From contig CAVVVW010000019.1 of NCBI GenBank assembly GCA_963751775.1, forward strand, positions 186,001 through 250,000: DNA of 64,000 nt. Reading direction: 5' to 3'. Below the pieces are notes generated by a model. The model was not told where the DNA came from and ran no database searches. It worked only from the letters and a program-made list of their open reading frames with translations. The stretch is from CADEEN01 sp963751775 (GTDB taxonomy: Bacteria; Pseudomonadota; Gammaproteobacteria; Burkholderiales; Burkholderiaceae_C). A program made the position numbers and the translations under genes. Positions 1-10,102 of this stretch are shown here, one piece after another; positions within the stretch are counted from its first letter, which is position 1; each line of letters starts with the position of its first letter.

Positions 1-451
1 GCGCGTCGCGGTGCACCTTGGCCACGATCGATGCGGCTGATATGGCCGCCACCTTGGCGTCGCCCCTGACGATGGCCTCGGCCGGCATTCTCAGCAGCGG
101 TAGCCGATTGCCGTCGACCAGCACCAGTGCAGGCACCAGACGAAGGCCTTCCACCGCCCGGCGCATCGCCAGCAGCGTGGCCTGCAGAATGTTCAGTCGA
201 TCGATCTCTTCGACGCTGGCCTCGGCGACGCTGCAGCACAGTGACTTGGCGCGCACCTCGATGGCCAGCCGCTCCCGGCTCGCCGGGCTGAGCGTCTTCG
301 AGTCGCGCAGCCCCTGGATCACATGCATGTCGTCGAGGATCACGGCGGCTGCGACCACCGGCCCGGCCAGCGGACCGCGCCCGGCCTCGTCCACGCCGGC
401 CATCAGTCCGGGCGTGGTCCAGGCCAGACCGAGTTGTTCAGGCCTGGCCAA
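1..451 (-). CDS. rnhB: Ribonuclease HII, C-terminus off the window edge
   Basis: Cleaves the RNA strand of RNA-DNA hybrids, including single ribonucleotides left in DNA. The visible part reads GVDEAGRGPLAGPVVAAAVI near the N-terminus, the family signature with the first catalytic Asp and Glu, followed by DSKTLSPASRERL and, further on, LVDGNRLP with another acidic active-site residue. About 150 codons are present; a full RNase HII is near 200, so the end lies left of base 1. I chose the TTG at 451, which overlaps the lpxB stop by 14 bases and gives the usual short lead before GVDEAGRG; the ATG at 403 would start just before the motif. Last visible gene of the lpx run. Confidence 0.9.
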   Translation of the reverse strand, partial: MARPEQLGLAWTTPGLMAGVDEAGRGPLAGPVVAAAVILDDMHVIQGLRDSKTLSPASRERLAIEVRAKSLCCSVAEASVEEIDRLNILQATLLAMRRAVEGLRLVPALVLVDGNRLPLLRMPAEAIVRGDAKVAAISAASIVAKVHRDA

Positions 452-1572
452 GGACTTGCGCGATCGCATCGCTGGCGGTGCGGGCCGTATCGCGCCGCAA
501 CAGGTGGTGCAAGTCGGTGAAGCGCCGCTCCAACGCGGCCATTCGCGCCGGCGCGTCGAGCCAGGCCAGCACGTCTGCGGCCAGCGTGGCTGGCTCAGCG
601 TCGTCCTGTATGCGTTCGGGCACCACGAAATCGCGGCACAGGATGTTCGGCAATCCGACCCAGGGCTGGTACTGCATGCGCCGCATGATCTGCCAGCTCA
701 GCGCATTCATGCGGTAGGCGATGACCATCGGGCGCTTGAACAGAGCCGCTTCGAGCGTTGCGGTGCCGCTGGCGATCAGGGTCACGTCGCATGCGGCCAG
801 GGCCTCGTGCGAGCGCCCGTCGAGCAGCACGATCGGTGTCGCGGGTGCATGCCGCGACAGCATCGGCTCGAGCAACCCGCGCAACCCCGGTGCCACTGGC
901 AGCAAGAACCGCAATTCGGGCCGCTGCCGGTGCAAGCGTTGCGCGGCCTGCAGGAACAGCGGCGCGATGTACTGCGATCTCCGAACGCCGGCTGCCCGGC
1001 AGGAGTGCCACCACGACATCGGCGTCGGCCAGGCCGAGCGCGCTGCGAGCGGCAGCGCGTGGTGCCTCGAGCGGGATGGCATCGGCCAACGGATGGCCGA
1101 CATAAGTCGCTGCGATCCCATGCTGCGCCAGCAATGCCGGCTCGAACGGGAACAGGCACAACACATGCTCGACGCTGCGCGCGATCTTCTTCACGCGCTC
1201 ACCGCGCCAGGCCCAGATCGACGGGCAGATGAAGTGGATCGTCTTGATGCCGGCCGCTCTGAGCCGGGCTTCGAGGTCGAGGTTGAAGTCCGGCGCATCG
1301 ACGCCGATGAAGGCCGCAGGCGGTTCATCGAGAAGTCGCGTCGTCAGCTGGCGGCGGATGCCCGCGATCCGGCGATAGTGGCGCAACACCTCGACATAGC
1401 CACGCACCGCCAACGCGTCGCTCGGCCACCAGGCGTCGAAGCCTCGCGCCACCATCTGCGGTCCGCCAATGCCGGCCGCCGTCAGATCGGGCCAGCGCCG
1501 CTTCATGCCCGAGAGCAACAGTCCGGCCAGCAAGTCACCAGACGCTTCGCCAGCCACCATTGCCAGGCGCAT
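438..1572 (-). CDS. lpxB: Lipid-A-disaccharide synthase (one frameshift)
   Basis: Joins UDP-2,3-diacylglucosamine to lipid X to form the lipid A disaccharide, at the inner face of the cytoplasmic membrane. The N-terminal part (MRLAMVAGEASGDLLAGLL, then IKTIHFICPSIWAWRGERVK) and the C-terminal part (LIASGTATLEAALFKRP, then MQYQPWVGLPNILCRDFVVP) are both typical of LpxB but lie in different frames. They join near 970-980, right after LLPGSRRSEI; dropping one base gives a protein of about 378 residues, the normal length. Begins beside the end of lpxA and overlaps rnhB by 14 bases, so it is probably co-transcribed. I read the break as a sequence error. Confidence 0.9.
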
Positions 1573-1575
1573 GCG

Positions 1576-2367
1576 CTAGCGCGACAATGCCGCGCGTCGA
1601 AGCCGCGAGAAAGTCGAGCATCGCGTGCACATCGACGTCGGCTTACTGGCGCAGCACCAAGCAGCGCCTGGATGGCCTCGGTCGCCTGCTCCAGCCGGAG
1701 TCCGTCGCGGTAGAGCAAGCGATGCATCTGCTTGACGCGGGCGATGCGCTCCGGCGCAAAGCCGCGCCGGCGCAAACCTTCGATGTTGAAGCCGCGCACG
1801 GCCAACGGATTGCCGACGGCCATCATGAACGGCGGCACGTCCTGCGCGACGTGACTCTGAAAGCCCGTCATCGCATGCGCGCCGATATGGCAGAACTGGT
1901 GCACGCCGGTCAGCCCGCCGACGATGACCCAATCGCCGATATGCACATGGCCGGCCAGGGTCGCATTGTTGGCCAGGATGGTGTGGTGTCCCAACTGCAC
2001 GTCGTGCGCGACGTGCACGTAGGCCATGATCCAGTTGTCGTCGCCGATGCGGGTAACGCCGGCGTCCTGCACCGTGCCGCGGTTGAAGGTGCAGAACTCA
2101 CGCACCGTATTGCGATCGCCAATCACCAGTTCGGTCGGCTCGCCGCGGTACTTCATGTCCTGCGGTGCGCCGCCCAGACTGGCGTGGGCAAAGATGCGGT
2201 TGTCGCAACCGATGGTGGTCGGGCCTTCGATCACCGCGTGGGCACCGATCGTGGTGCCCGAACCGATCTTGACGCCGGCACCGATCACCGCATAGGGACC
2301 GACCGTGACCGAACTCGCCAGCTCGGCGCCAGGCGTCGACGATGGCGGTCGGGTGGATCGACGGCAT
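1576..2367 (-). CDS. lpxA: UDP-N-acetylglucosamine acyltransferase (frameshifted)
   Basis: First step of lipid A synthesis: moves an R-3-hydroxyacyl chain from ACP to UDP-GlcNAc. The start MPSIHPTAIVD at 2367 is followed by a one-base shift near 2334, after which the left-handed beta-helix hexapeptide repeats run in another frame (VTVGPYAVIGAGVKIG, then MAYVHVAHDVQLGHHTILAN with the catalytic-type His). A second shift near 1642 restores the tail DVDVHAMLDFLAASTRGIV. The stop is uncertain: TAG at 1576-1578 needs a further indel and gives about 263 residues, the family length; without it translation would stop at 1535 inside lpxB. Begins 4 bases after the fabZ stop. Confidence 0.88.
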
Positions 2368-2371
2368 GTGA

Positions 2372-2824
2372 TCAGAAGATCTTGCGCATCGTGCACATCA
2401 ACTCGGCCTCGGCCGCGGTTTCACCGTCCACGCTGGCCCGCGTCTTGTACTTGTAGATCCCGCCCTTGACGCGCTCGATCGAGGCTTCGAGGATCAGCTG
2501 GTCGCCAGGCTCGACCGGGCGCTTGAAGCGCGCGCCATCGACACCGACGAAATAGACCACTGTGTCGTCGCCCGGCTCCGTGCCCATGCTCTCGAACGAC
2601 AGCAGGGCGGCGGTCTGCGCCAGCGCTTCGAGGATCAGCACGCCCGGCATCACCGGCCGGATCGGAAAGTGGCCGATGAAGTACGGCTCGTTGATGGATA
2701 CGTTCTTCAGCGCCTTGATGCGCACACCGTGCTCGATCTCAAGCACCCTGTCGACGAGCAGCATCGGATAGCGATGCGGCAGCTTCTTCAGGATCTTGTG
2801 GATGTCGAGCACAGGCAGCGTCAT
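2372..2824 (-). CDS. fabZ: (3R)-hydroxyacyl-ACP dehydratase FabZ
   Basis: Dehydrates 3-hydroxyacyl-ACP in the type II fatty acid elongation cycle and competes with LpxA/LpxD for the hydroxyacyl-ACP pool, which fits its place between them. Intact at 150 residues. It has the hot-dog fold signature HFPIRPVMPGVLILEALAQ around residues 55-75, containing the catalytic His and the Glu in EALAQ, and the N-terminal LPHRYPMLLVDRV. The ATG at 2824 overlaps the lpxD stop in an ATGA junction, suggesting coupled translation. A longer upstream reading in this frame is lpxD shadow. Confidence 0.96.
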   Translation of the reverse strand: MTLPVLDIHKILKKLPHRYPMLLVDRVLEIEHGVRIKALKNVSINEPYFIGHFPIRPVMPGVLILEALAQTAALLSFESMGTEPGDDTVVYFVGVDGARFKRPVEPGDQLILEASIERVKGGIYKYKTRASVDGETAAEAELMCTMRKIF

Positions 2825-3793
2825 GATTTCTTCTCCAACGCACGCAACCTGTCGCGCAAGGCGTGCAGTTGGCGTAGCGTGGCGGCGTTCTTTTCCCAGG
2901 CGGCATTGTCGTCGAACGGGAACAGGCCGCTGTACTGCCCTGGCTCGAGAATCGAACGCGTGATCGTGGTCGCCGCCGAAACGTGCACATGGTCGGCCAG
3001 TTCGAGGTGGCCGAGCACGATCGCGCCGCCGCCGAATGTGCAATGCGCACCAATGCGCGCGCTGCCCGCGATGCCCACACACCCGGCCATTGCCGTGTGT
3101 GCGCCGACACGCACGTTATGACCAATCTGCACCAGGTTGTCGAGCTTGACGCCGTCTTCGATGACCGTGTCGTCCAGCGCGCCGCGATCGATGCAGGTGT
3201 TGGCGCCGATCTCGACGTCGTTGCCGATGCGCACAGCGCCGAGTTGTTCGATCTTTTCCCAGCGGCCCTCGTGCGGCGCGAATCCGAAGCCATCGGCGCC
3301 GATGACGGCGCCCGGGTGCACGATACAGCGGTCGCCGACATGGCAGCCGTCGGCCACCACGACGCGCGCGCCGATCCGCGTGTGGGCGCCAATGGTGGCG
3401 CCCGGCCCGATGCTGGCCAACGGCCCGATGCTGGCCGTGGCATCGACCACGGCAGCCGGCGTCGACCACGGCACTTGGATGGATGCCCGCCGCGACACCG
3501 GGTCGCACATGCTCGACCCACCACTGCGACAGGCGCGCGTAATAGAGGTACGCATCGCCAGTGACGATGGCCGTGCCACGACGGGCGGCCTCGTCGCGCA
3601 GCGCGGGCTGCCACGATGACGCAACCGGCCTTCGTGGTGCGCGAGTTGTGCGCGGTAGCGCGGATTGGCGAGAAAGCCGATCGAGCTCGGCGTGGCTGCT
3701 TCCAGACGTCGCGATGCGCTCGACAGTCAACCCGGCATCGCCGACACACTCGCCGCCCAAGCGGGCAACGATGTCGGCGATGGTCACGCGCAT
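2821..3793 (-). CDS. lpxD: UDP-3-O-acylglucosamine N-acyltransferase (several frameshifts)
   Basis: Adds the second, N-linked hydroxyacyl chain in lipid A synthesis. The C-terminal two thirds is clean: hexapeptide repeats (ASIGPLASIGPGATIGAHTR, then VIGADGFGFAPHEGRW, DNLVQIGHNVRVGAHTAMAG with the catalytic His) ending at LRALEKKS. The N-terminal domain starts MRVTIADIVARLGGECVG at 3793 but is broken near 3700, 3640, 3615 and 3475; the fragments SSIGFLANPRYRAQ, KAGCVIV and AIVTGDAYLYYARLSQWW can be found in different frames in the right order. Repaired length is about 320-325 residues, short of many LpxD by little. Densest patch of indels in the window. Confidence 0.88.
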
Positions 3794-3844
3794 CGCCGCG
3801 CTTTCAAGTCTGCGAGGTGGCGTCGACTGATCACCTGCCGGGGC

Positions 3845-4348
3845 TTACTTGCCTGCATTCAATGCGTCGATCACCTTCTTGGTGATGTCCACACGCGGGC
3901 TCCAGTGCACCGCGTCCTGCAGGATCAGGTCGTACTTTTCGCTGTCGAAGATCTGCTTGATGACCTTGTTGGCGCGTTCGACGACACCCGACAGTTCCTC
4001 GTTCTTGCGCTGGTTGAGGTCTTCCTGGAACTCGCGGCGCTTTCTCTGGAAGTCGCGGTCCTGCTCGACCAGGTCGCGCTGGCGCCGAGACCGCTCGGAC
4101 TCGGCCAATGTCGGGCCGTCCTTGTCGAGCTTGTCGGCGGCCGCCTTCAAGCGCGCGGCAATGTCGGCAAGATCTTTCTCGCGCTTGCTGAACTCGGTCT
4201 CGAGCTTGGCCTGCGCGGCCTTGGCCGGGTTGGCTTCGCGCAGCACACGTTCGCTGTTGACGTAACCGATTTTCAGCTCCTGGGCCTGCGCTGCGATCGC
4301 CGCAACCATGAACACAGAGGTGGCAGCCAGAATCTTGATCGTGTTCAT
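3845..4348 (-). CDS. skp: Periplasmic chaperone Skp/OmpH
   Basis: Periplasmic holdase for unfolded outer-membrane proteins on their way to the Bam complex. Intact, 167 residues, the usual size. A signal peptide is clear (MNTIKILAATSVFMVAAIAA, cleavage probably after AQA), then LKIGYVNSERVLREA, then a long charged coiled coil (residues about 50-130, rich in K, E, R, D) forming the tentacles, and the closing DLILQDAVHWSPRVDITKKV typical of OmpH family C-termini. Start overlaps the bamA stop as TGATG, so translation is probably coupled with its functional partner. Confidence 0.95.
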   Translation of the reverse strand: MNTIKILAATSVFMVAAIAAQAQELKIGYVNSERVLREANPAKAAQAKLETEFSKREKDLADIAARLKAAADKLDKDGPTLAESERSRRQRDLVEQDRDFQRKRREFQEDLNQRKNEELSGVVERANKVIKQIFDSEKYDLILQDAVHWSPRVDITKKVIDALNAGK

Positions 4349-6651
4349 CAGAAAGCATTCCCGATCTGGAATTGAAACTTCTGGATTCTATCCGTCGGCA
4401 GATAGTGCACTGGCGTACCCCAACTCAGCTTCAGCGGGCCGACCGGCGAGATCCAGGACAGGCCGATGCCAACCGATGCGCGAATGCTCTTGGCCTCGAT
4501 CTTTTCAGTCTCACCCCAGACATTGCCGGCGTCCGCGAAGCCGAACAAGCGCACCGACTTGTCGTTGCCAGCACCTGGAACGGGAACGTACAGCTCGGCG
4601 TTGACATTGGCCTTGCGATTGCCGCCGATGAAGTTGTTGGTGACGTCGACGGTGCCGAGCGATGCCTGCTCGAAGACCCGCACCGAGCCGAGGCCGCCGC
4701 CGAAGAAGTTCTTGAAGATCGGGTACGGCTTGTCGCCCAGGCCTTTGCCCCAGCCGAGTTCGCTGTTCAGGCCGAGCGTGAAGCGGTTGGTGATCGGAAC
4801 ATATTGCTGGTATTGCAAGTTGGCGCGCAGGTAGCGCACATCGCCGGCAATCGACCACTCGAGATTGACGCGCTTGTAACTGCCGTTGGCCGGCGACAGC
4901 GCACTGTCGCGGCTGTCACGGGCCCAGCCGAGCGTCAGTGGGACGGCGGTGCTTCTCGAGCCATACAGTTCGCGGTAGTCGCGGTAGCTCTTGTTGGTCA
5001 CGTTGCCAGTGATGTTGGTGGCCTCGACGCCGAGACCGAAGAAGACAGTGTCGAACTCGGAGAACGGCACGCCAAAGCGCACCGTCGCACCCGGCGTGAC
5101 CAGTTCGTATTCTTCGCCCTGGCTGTTGATCGGCTTGGTGGTGCGATAGAACACGTCGAACGCGCGCGAAATGCCGTCGACCGTGAAGTACGGGTCGACC
5201 GTCGAGAGCACGAGCAGGCGGTTGGACTTGCCGGTGTTGAACTCGATGCCCAGGTAATTGCCGGTACCGAAGACGTTGTCCTGCTTGATCGAAGCCGTCA
5301 GGGTGATCTTGTCGACACTCGAATACCCGGCGCCGACGAGCAGGTTTCCGGTCGGCTTCTCGGTGACCTTGAGTTTCAGGTCGACCTGGTCGGCGGTACC
5401 GGGCACCTCTTCGGTCTCGACCTCGACGTCCTTGAAGTAACCCAGGCGATCGACGCGGTCGCGCGACAGCTTGATCTTGCCGCCGTCGTACCAGGCCGAC
5501 TCGAACTGGCGGAACTCGCGGCGCACGACTTCGTCACGGGTGCGATCATTGCCCGCGACATTGACGCGGCGCACATAGACCCGGCGCTGCGGATTGGCCA
5601 CCAGCACCACCGCGACCTGGCCGTTGGCGCGGTCGATCTCGGGCCGCGCCTGGGTGCGCGCGAAGGCGTAGCCGTACAAGCCGTACAGATCGCCGAACAG
5701 CTTGGTCGTGGCCGCGACATCCTCGCTCCGATAGGCCTCGCCGGGGCGGATGCGTACCAGGCGCCGGAACTCTTCGTCCTTGCCCAGGAAGTCGCCTTCG
5801 AGCTTGACTGCCGTCACCGTGTAGCGCTGGCCCTCGCGCACCGTTATCGTGATGCTGATGTCCTGCTTGTCGGGCGAGATCGTGACCTGGGTCGACTCGA
5901 TCTCGAACTCGAGATAGCCGCGGTTGGTGTAATAGGCGCGGATCGTCTCCAGATCGGCGTTGAGCTTGCTGCGCGAATAGCGGTCGGTCTTCGTGTACCA
6001 GGTCAGCCAGCCGCCGGTCGACTGCTCGAGCAGCCCCAACAACGTGCTCTCGGAAAAGGCCTTGGCGCCGACGATGCGGATCTCCTTGATCTTGGCCGCA
6101 TCGCCCTCGGTCATCGTGAAGCTGACGTTGACGCGGTTGCGATCGAGCGGCGTCACCGTCGTCACCACCTCGGCGCCGTACAGGCTGCGCGTCAAGTACT
6201 GGCGCTTGATTTCCTGCTCGGCGCGGTCGATCTGTGCGCGGTCGAACGGCAGGCCTTCGCCGATGCCCGAGTCCTTCAGCGCCTTGGTCAGGGTGTCGGT
6301 GTCGAACTCCTTCAGGCCGACAAAGGTGACCGCGGCAATGACCGCGCGCTCCTCGACCACCACCACCAACACCTTGCCTTCGATCTCGATGCGCACGTCC
6401 TTGAACAGGCCGGTGGCAAACAGTGCCCGCAGCGCCGCGGCGCCCTTGTCGTCGCTGTAGCTGTCGCCGACGCGAAACGGCAGCGACGCGAACACCGTGC
6501 CCGGGTCCGTGCGCTGCAAGCCCTCGATGCGGATGTCGGCGATGACGAAGGGCTCGGCGGCACGCGCCACCGATGGTGCCGCCAGTGCACCGAGCACCGT
6601 CACGATGGCTGCGATCGGGCGCAAGGGGTTGGCAGCGGAAGAAAAGTGCAT
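4348..6651 (-). CDS. bamA: Outer membrane protein assembly factor BamA
   Basis: Outer-membrane insertase that folds beta-barrel proteins; core of the Bam complex, whose lipoproteins BamB and BamD are also in this window. Intact at 767 residues. Signal peptide at 1-35 ending ARA; five POTRA domains at roughly 37-430 (first strand FVIADIRIEGLQR); then a C-terminal barrel ending in the aromatic signature FQFQIGNAF. The conserved loop-6 motif, normally VRGF/Y, reads SVRVFEQASLG here, keeping the Arg but with Val where Gly is usual. I set the start at the ATG at 6651; the frame stays open upstream only because rseP is frameshifted. Starts 26 bases after rseP. Confidence 0.96.
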   Translation of the reverse strand: MHFSSAANPLRPIAAIVTVLGALAAPSVARAAEPFVIADIRIEGLQRTDPGTVFASLPFRVGDSYSDDKGAAALRALFATGLFKDVRIEIEGKVLVVVVEERAVIAAVTFVGLKEFDTDTLTKALKDSGIGEGLPFDRAQIDRAEQEIKRQYLTRSLYGAEVVTTVTPLDRNRVNVSFTMTEGDAAKIKEIRIVGAKAFSESTLLGLLEQSTGGWLTWYTKTDRYSRSKLNADLETIRAYYTNRGYLEFEIESTQVTISPDKQDISITITVREGQRYTVTAVKLEGDFLGKDEEFRRLVRIRPGEAYRSEDVAATTKLFGDLYGLYGYAFARTQARPEIDRANGQVAVVLVANPQRRVYVRRVNVAGNDRTRDEVVRREFRQFESAWYDGGKIKLSRDRVDRLGYFKDVEVETEEVPGTADQVDLKLKVTEKPTGNLLVGAGYSSVDKITLTASIKQDNVFGTGNYLGIEFNTGKSNRLLVLSTVDPYFTVDGISRAFDVFYRTTKPINSQGEEYELVTPGATVRFGVPFSEFDTVFFGLGVEATNITGNVTNKSYRDYRELYGSRSTAVPLTLGWARDSRDSALSPANGSYKRVNLEWSIAGDVRYLRANLQYQQYVPITNRFTLGLNSELGWGKGLGDKPYPIFKNFFGGGLGSVRVFEQASLGTVDVTNNFIGGNRKANVNAELYVPVPGAGNDKSVRLFGFADAGNVWGETEKIEAKSIRASVGIGLSWISPVGPLKLSWGTPVHYLPTDRIQKFQFQIGNAF

Positions 6652-6677
6652 CGAGAGCAGGCGCTGGATGTTGCGCG

Positions 6678-8060
6678 TCAGTGCAGACCCAGCAGGCGGA
6701 CCACATCGTTGGAAAGGGCGAGGGACATCAGCAGCAGCATGATCAGCGCGCCGCCGCGCTGGAGCCACTTGAGCCACAGGTCGGAGACCGGGCGGCCGGT
6801 GACAGCCTCGAAAAGATAATACATGAGGTGCCCGCCATCGAGCATCGGCAGCGGCAGCAGGTTGAGCACACCCAGGCTGACGCTGACCAGCGCCAGAAAG
6901 CCGAGGTAGTAGGCCAGGCCCAGGTTGACCGACTGGCCGGCGTAATCGGCAATCGTCAGCGGCCCCGACAGGTTCTTCAGCGACGCCTGGCCGATCAGCA
7001 TGCGGCCCAGCATCTTCACCGTCAGCAGCGACACCTCCCAGGTGCGCGCCGCTCCCTGCACCAGGCCGTCGACCGGGCCCTTCTGCACCGTGACCATTTC
7101 GGCGGCGCGGCCGACGAAGGCGTCGATGCGGCCGAAGCGCTGGCTCGCCCTCGCTCATCACACGCGGCTGGACGGTGAGCTCACGCGTCGTGCCGGCGCG
7201 CTCGATGTGCCAGACCATCGGCGCCGCGCTGCCATCGGCCGCGAGCCGCCGGATGCGTTCACGCAAGTGCTGTGCGTCGGTCACCGGCGTGCCATCGACC
7301 CGCAGCACGCGATCGCCACTCTTCAGTCCCGCCTTGTCGGCCGGCCCACCCGCCTTGACGTCACCGAGCACGGCCTCGCTGTAAGGCGCGCCGAGGCCGA
7401 CGCGCTGCATCAGCTTGGCATCGACCTCATTGCTGTCGATGCGGCCCAGTTCGAGCACGAGTTGCCGGCTGCCATGGCCGGCCGCATCGCTGACCATCAG
7501 CCTCAGCGACTCGCGCTCGAGTGCCGCCTGCGTGACCTGCCAGCGCAGGTCGGTCAGCGACTGCACGTCCAGCCATTGCCCGGCGTCGACCGCCTCGCGC
7601 GACCAGGCGCGAACCCAATCACCCGATTGCATGCCGGCACGCTCGGCCAGGCTGCCGGCAGCGGGCGCGCTGAGCACGGCCTTGGGTTCGTCGACGCCGA
7701 TCCAGTTCGCCGTGGCGTACAACAGCACGGCCAACAGCAGGTTGGCGATCGGGCCGGCGGCGACGATGGCAACGCGCCGCAGGCAGCGACTTGCGATTGA
7801 AGGCCTGCTCGCGCTCGTGCGGCGCCACGCTGTCCTCGCGCTCGTCGAGCATCTTGACGTAGCCGCCGAGCGGCAGCGCCGAGATCACGAACTCGGTGCT
7901 GTCGGGCGTGGCCTGCCGGCGCCAGACGACGCGGCCGAAGCCGACCGAGAAGCGCAGCACCTTGACACCACACCAGCGCGCCACCTGGTAGTGGCCCCAT
8001 TCGTGGATCACGATCAAGCACGCCGAGCGTCAGCAGGAAGGCGAGTACGGTCGTGATCAC
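6678..8060 (-). CDS. rseP: Site-2 protease RseP (three frameshifts)
   Basis: Inner-membrane zinc protease that cuts anti-sigma factor RseA within the membrane to release sigma-E, and clears signal peptides. Starts with GTG at 8060 (MITTVLAFLLTLGVL), in a GTGA overlap with the dxr stop. Zinc motif HEWGH follows in VIHEWGHYQVARW at about residue 20; then EFVISALPLGGYVKMLDERE; two PDZ domains in the middle; and the C-terminal LPLPMLDGGHLMYYLFEAVT that supplies the Asp ligand. These parts lie in different frames joined by one-base shifts near 8018 (an extra T in GTGCTTGATC), 7785 and 7150. Repaired length about 460, normal. I take it as functional. Confidence 0.9.
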
Positions 8061-9242
8061 CGCGCGAACTCCTTCACCAGCGCCCGCGCACGGGCGCGGG
8101 CGCGGGCATCGAGGGCCAGCAGGTCGGCCAATGCGGCCTCGGCAGGCAGCTCGGGCAGCACGGCATCGATGGTCTGGGCATTGACCTTGTGAATGTCGGT
8201 GAAGCGGATGGTTCGGGCGAGGAAGGCAGCAACCGCTTCCTCGTTGGCCGCGTTGAGCACCGCGGCGCTGCCTTCACGCGCACGCAGGGCGTCCCAGGCC
8301 AGGTACAGGCCGGGGAAGCGGCCACGATCGGCAGGCTCGAAGCTCAGGTCTCTCAGGGTCTCGAATTCGAGTCTCGAGGCACCCGACGCAATGCGCTGCG
8401 GAAACGACAAGGCATAGGCGATCGGCACCCGCATGTCGGGCGTGCCCATCTGTGCGAGCACGGAATGATCGCGGCACACGACCATCGAGTGGATGATGCT
8501 TTGCGGGTGGATCACGACGCGAACCTGCTCGGGCGCCAGATCGAACAGCCAACGCGCTTCGATGACCTCGAGCGCCTTGTTCATCATCGTCGCCGAGTCG
8601 ACCGAGATCTTTGGCCCCATGACCCAGGTCGGGTGCGCGACCGCCTGCTCGGGCGTGATGTCGTGCAAGCTCGCGGGTTCGCGGCTGCGGAACGGCCCGC
8701 CCGATGCGGTGAGCACGATGTGATCGATGCGCTCGCGCCAGCTGTCGCGGTCTTCTGGCAGGCACTGGAAGATCGCCGAATGCTCGCTGTCGACCGGCAG
8801 CAGCGTGGCCCCGCCCTCGCGAACGGCACGCATGAACAGCGCGCCGCCGACCACCAGCGCCTCCTTGTTCGCCAGCAGCAGGCGCTTGCCGGCGCGGGCG
8901 GCGGCCAGGCAGGGCGCCAGGCCGGCCGCGCCGACGATGGCCGCCATCACCGTGGTCACCTGTTCGTGCGCAGCCAATTCGCACAGCGCGGCCTCGCCGG
9001 CCAGCACCTCGGTCGACGAATGCTGCGCGCGCAGCCGCTGCTGCAATGTGTTGGCGGCGGCGGCATCGGCCAGCGCGGCGAAGCGCGGCTTCCAGCGCAG
9101 ACACAGTGCTTCGAGCTGATCCAGACTGCGCTGCGCGGTCAGGGCAAAGACCTCGAAACGCTCCGGGTGGCGCGATACCACGTCGAGCGTGCTGATGCCC
9201 GACCGAGCCGGTGGCACCGAGGATTGCGATGCGCTGCTTCAT
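8057..9242 (-). CDS. dxr: 1-deoxy-D-xylulose 5-phosphate reductoisomerase (one frameshift)
   Basis: Second step of the MEP isoprenoid pathway: rearranges and reduces DXP to 2-C-methylerythritol 4-phosphate with NADPH. MKQRIAILGATGSVG at the start is the NADPH-binding loop; the rest (LLLANKEALVVGG, then LLPVDSEHSAIFQCL, then LTASGGPFRSRE, then HPTWVMGPKISVDSATMMNK) is in another frame and carries the metal and substrate residues. The join is near 9198, where GTCGGGCATC has one G too many. About 394 residues repaired. cdsA ends 5 bases upstream. ispG of the same pathway is also in this window. As an essential enzyme it argues the break is artefact. Confidence 0.94.
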
Positions 9243-9247
9243 GCCGC

Positions 9248-10089
9248 TCAGCCGGCGGTCAGTGCCATGGCCATCGGCAGCACCGGCAGCAGCGCGTCGA
9301 CACGATCGAGCACGCCGCCGTGGCCCGGCAGCAGGCGGCTCGAGTCCTTGGCCCCCGCCGCTCGCTTGACCAGCGATTCGAACAGATCGCCGACCACGCT
9401 GAATCCGGTCAGCAGCACGATCAGCGGCACCAACCCGGCCCAACCGAACCGGACCACGATTCGTGTGTACAGGCTGGGCGAATCGACCGGCCAGCTGCAG
9501 GTCGATCACCAGCGCCCACACCGCTGCCAGAACGAGCACACAGACCATGCCACCGGCCACGCCTTCCCAGCTCTTGCCCGGGCTGATGGTCGGCGCCAGC
9601 TTGCGCTTGCCGAATGCGCGGCCTGCGGCGTAGGCGCCAATATCGGCAACCCAGACCAGGCACAGTGTCGAGAGCAGGAAGTTGACACCGACGGCGCGCG
9701 CACCCGCCAGCGCGAGCCACGCCAGCCACAGCGCGAGCAATCCGAGCGCCAGGCGCAACACCGCGGGCCAGCGCGACCACGCGGCCGGTCCGCCGCGCAG
9801 CGCCAGCTGCACCCAGCACAAGCCAAGCAGCGAAGCCGACCTGCCAGGCAGCGGTCGGAACCCGGGTCACGCTGCCGGTGAAGACCGCCCACAAGCCGGC
9901 CATGGCCAGCAACACGCCCGGGCCGATGGCGGCCACTGCGGCCACGCCGTTCAGGCGCGACCACTCCCAACCCGCCGCCGCGATCAGCAGCAGCGTCAAC
10001 AACGCAAAGGGCCACGGCGTCGCGACCCACAGCGTCGGCAGCAGCAATGCCAACAGCACCACCGCCGTGATCACGCGCTGCAACAGCAT
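9248..10089 (-). CDS. cdsA: Phosphatidate cytidylyltransferase (two frameshifts)
   Basis: Makes CDP-diacylglycerol from phosphatidate and CTP, the branch point of phospholipid synthesis, in the inner membrane. N-terminus MLLQRVITAVVLLALLLPTL and further hydrophobic helices, middle VADIGAYAAGRAFGKRKLAP and SPGKSWEGVAGG, and C-terminus with the family signature SLVKRAAGAKDSSRLLPGHG followed by GVLDRVD. The three parts are in three frames, joined near 9830 and 9480. Repaired length about 280, normal. Start ATG at 10089, 13 bases after the uppS stop. Multi-spanning membrane protein; several hydrophobic segments are visible. Confidence 0.92.
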
Positions 10090-10102
10090 CAGGCTGATCC
10101 GG

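Noticed and set aside
4372..6819. 815-codon open reading frame on the plus strand opposite bamA
   Set aside because: Mirror of bamA; its composition is the reverse-strand echo of a high-GC gene, and it shows no family motifs. Many other long plus-strand frames in 1-13 kb and 18-40 kb are the same kind of shadow.
4348..7734. RseP-BamA fusion protein
   Set aside because: The continuous frame comes from the indel near 7150 that puts the rseP middle in the bamA frame. RseP's own C-terminus is found in another frame and bamA has a clear start and signal peptide at 6651.
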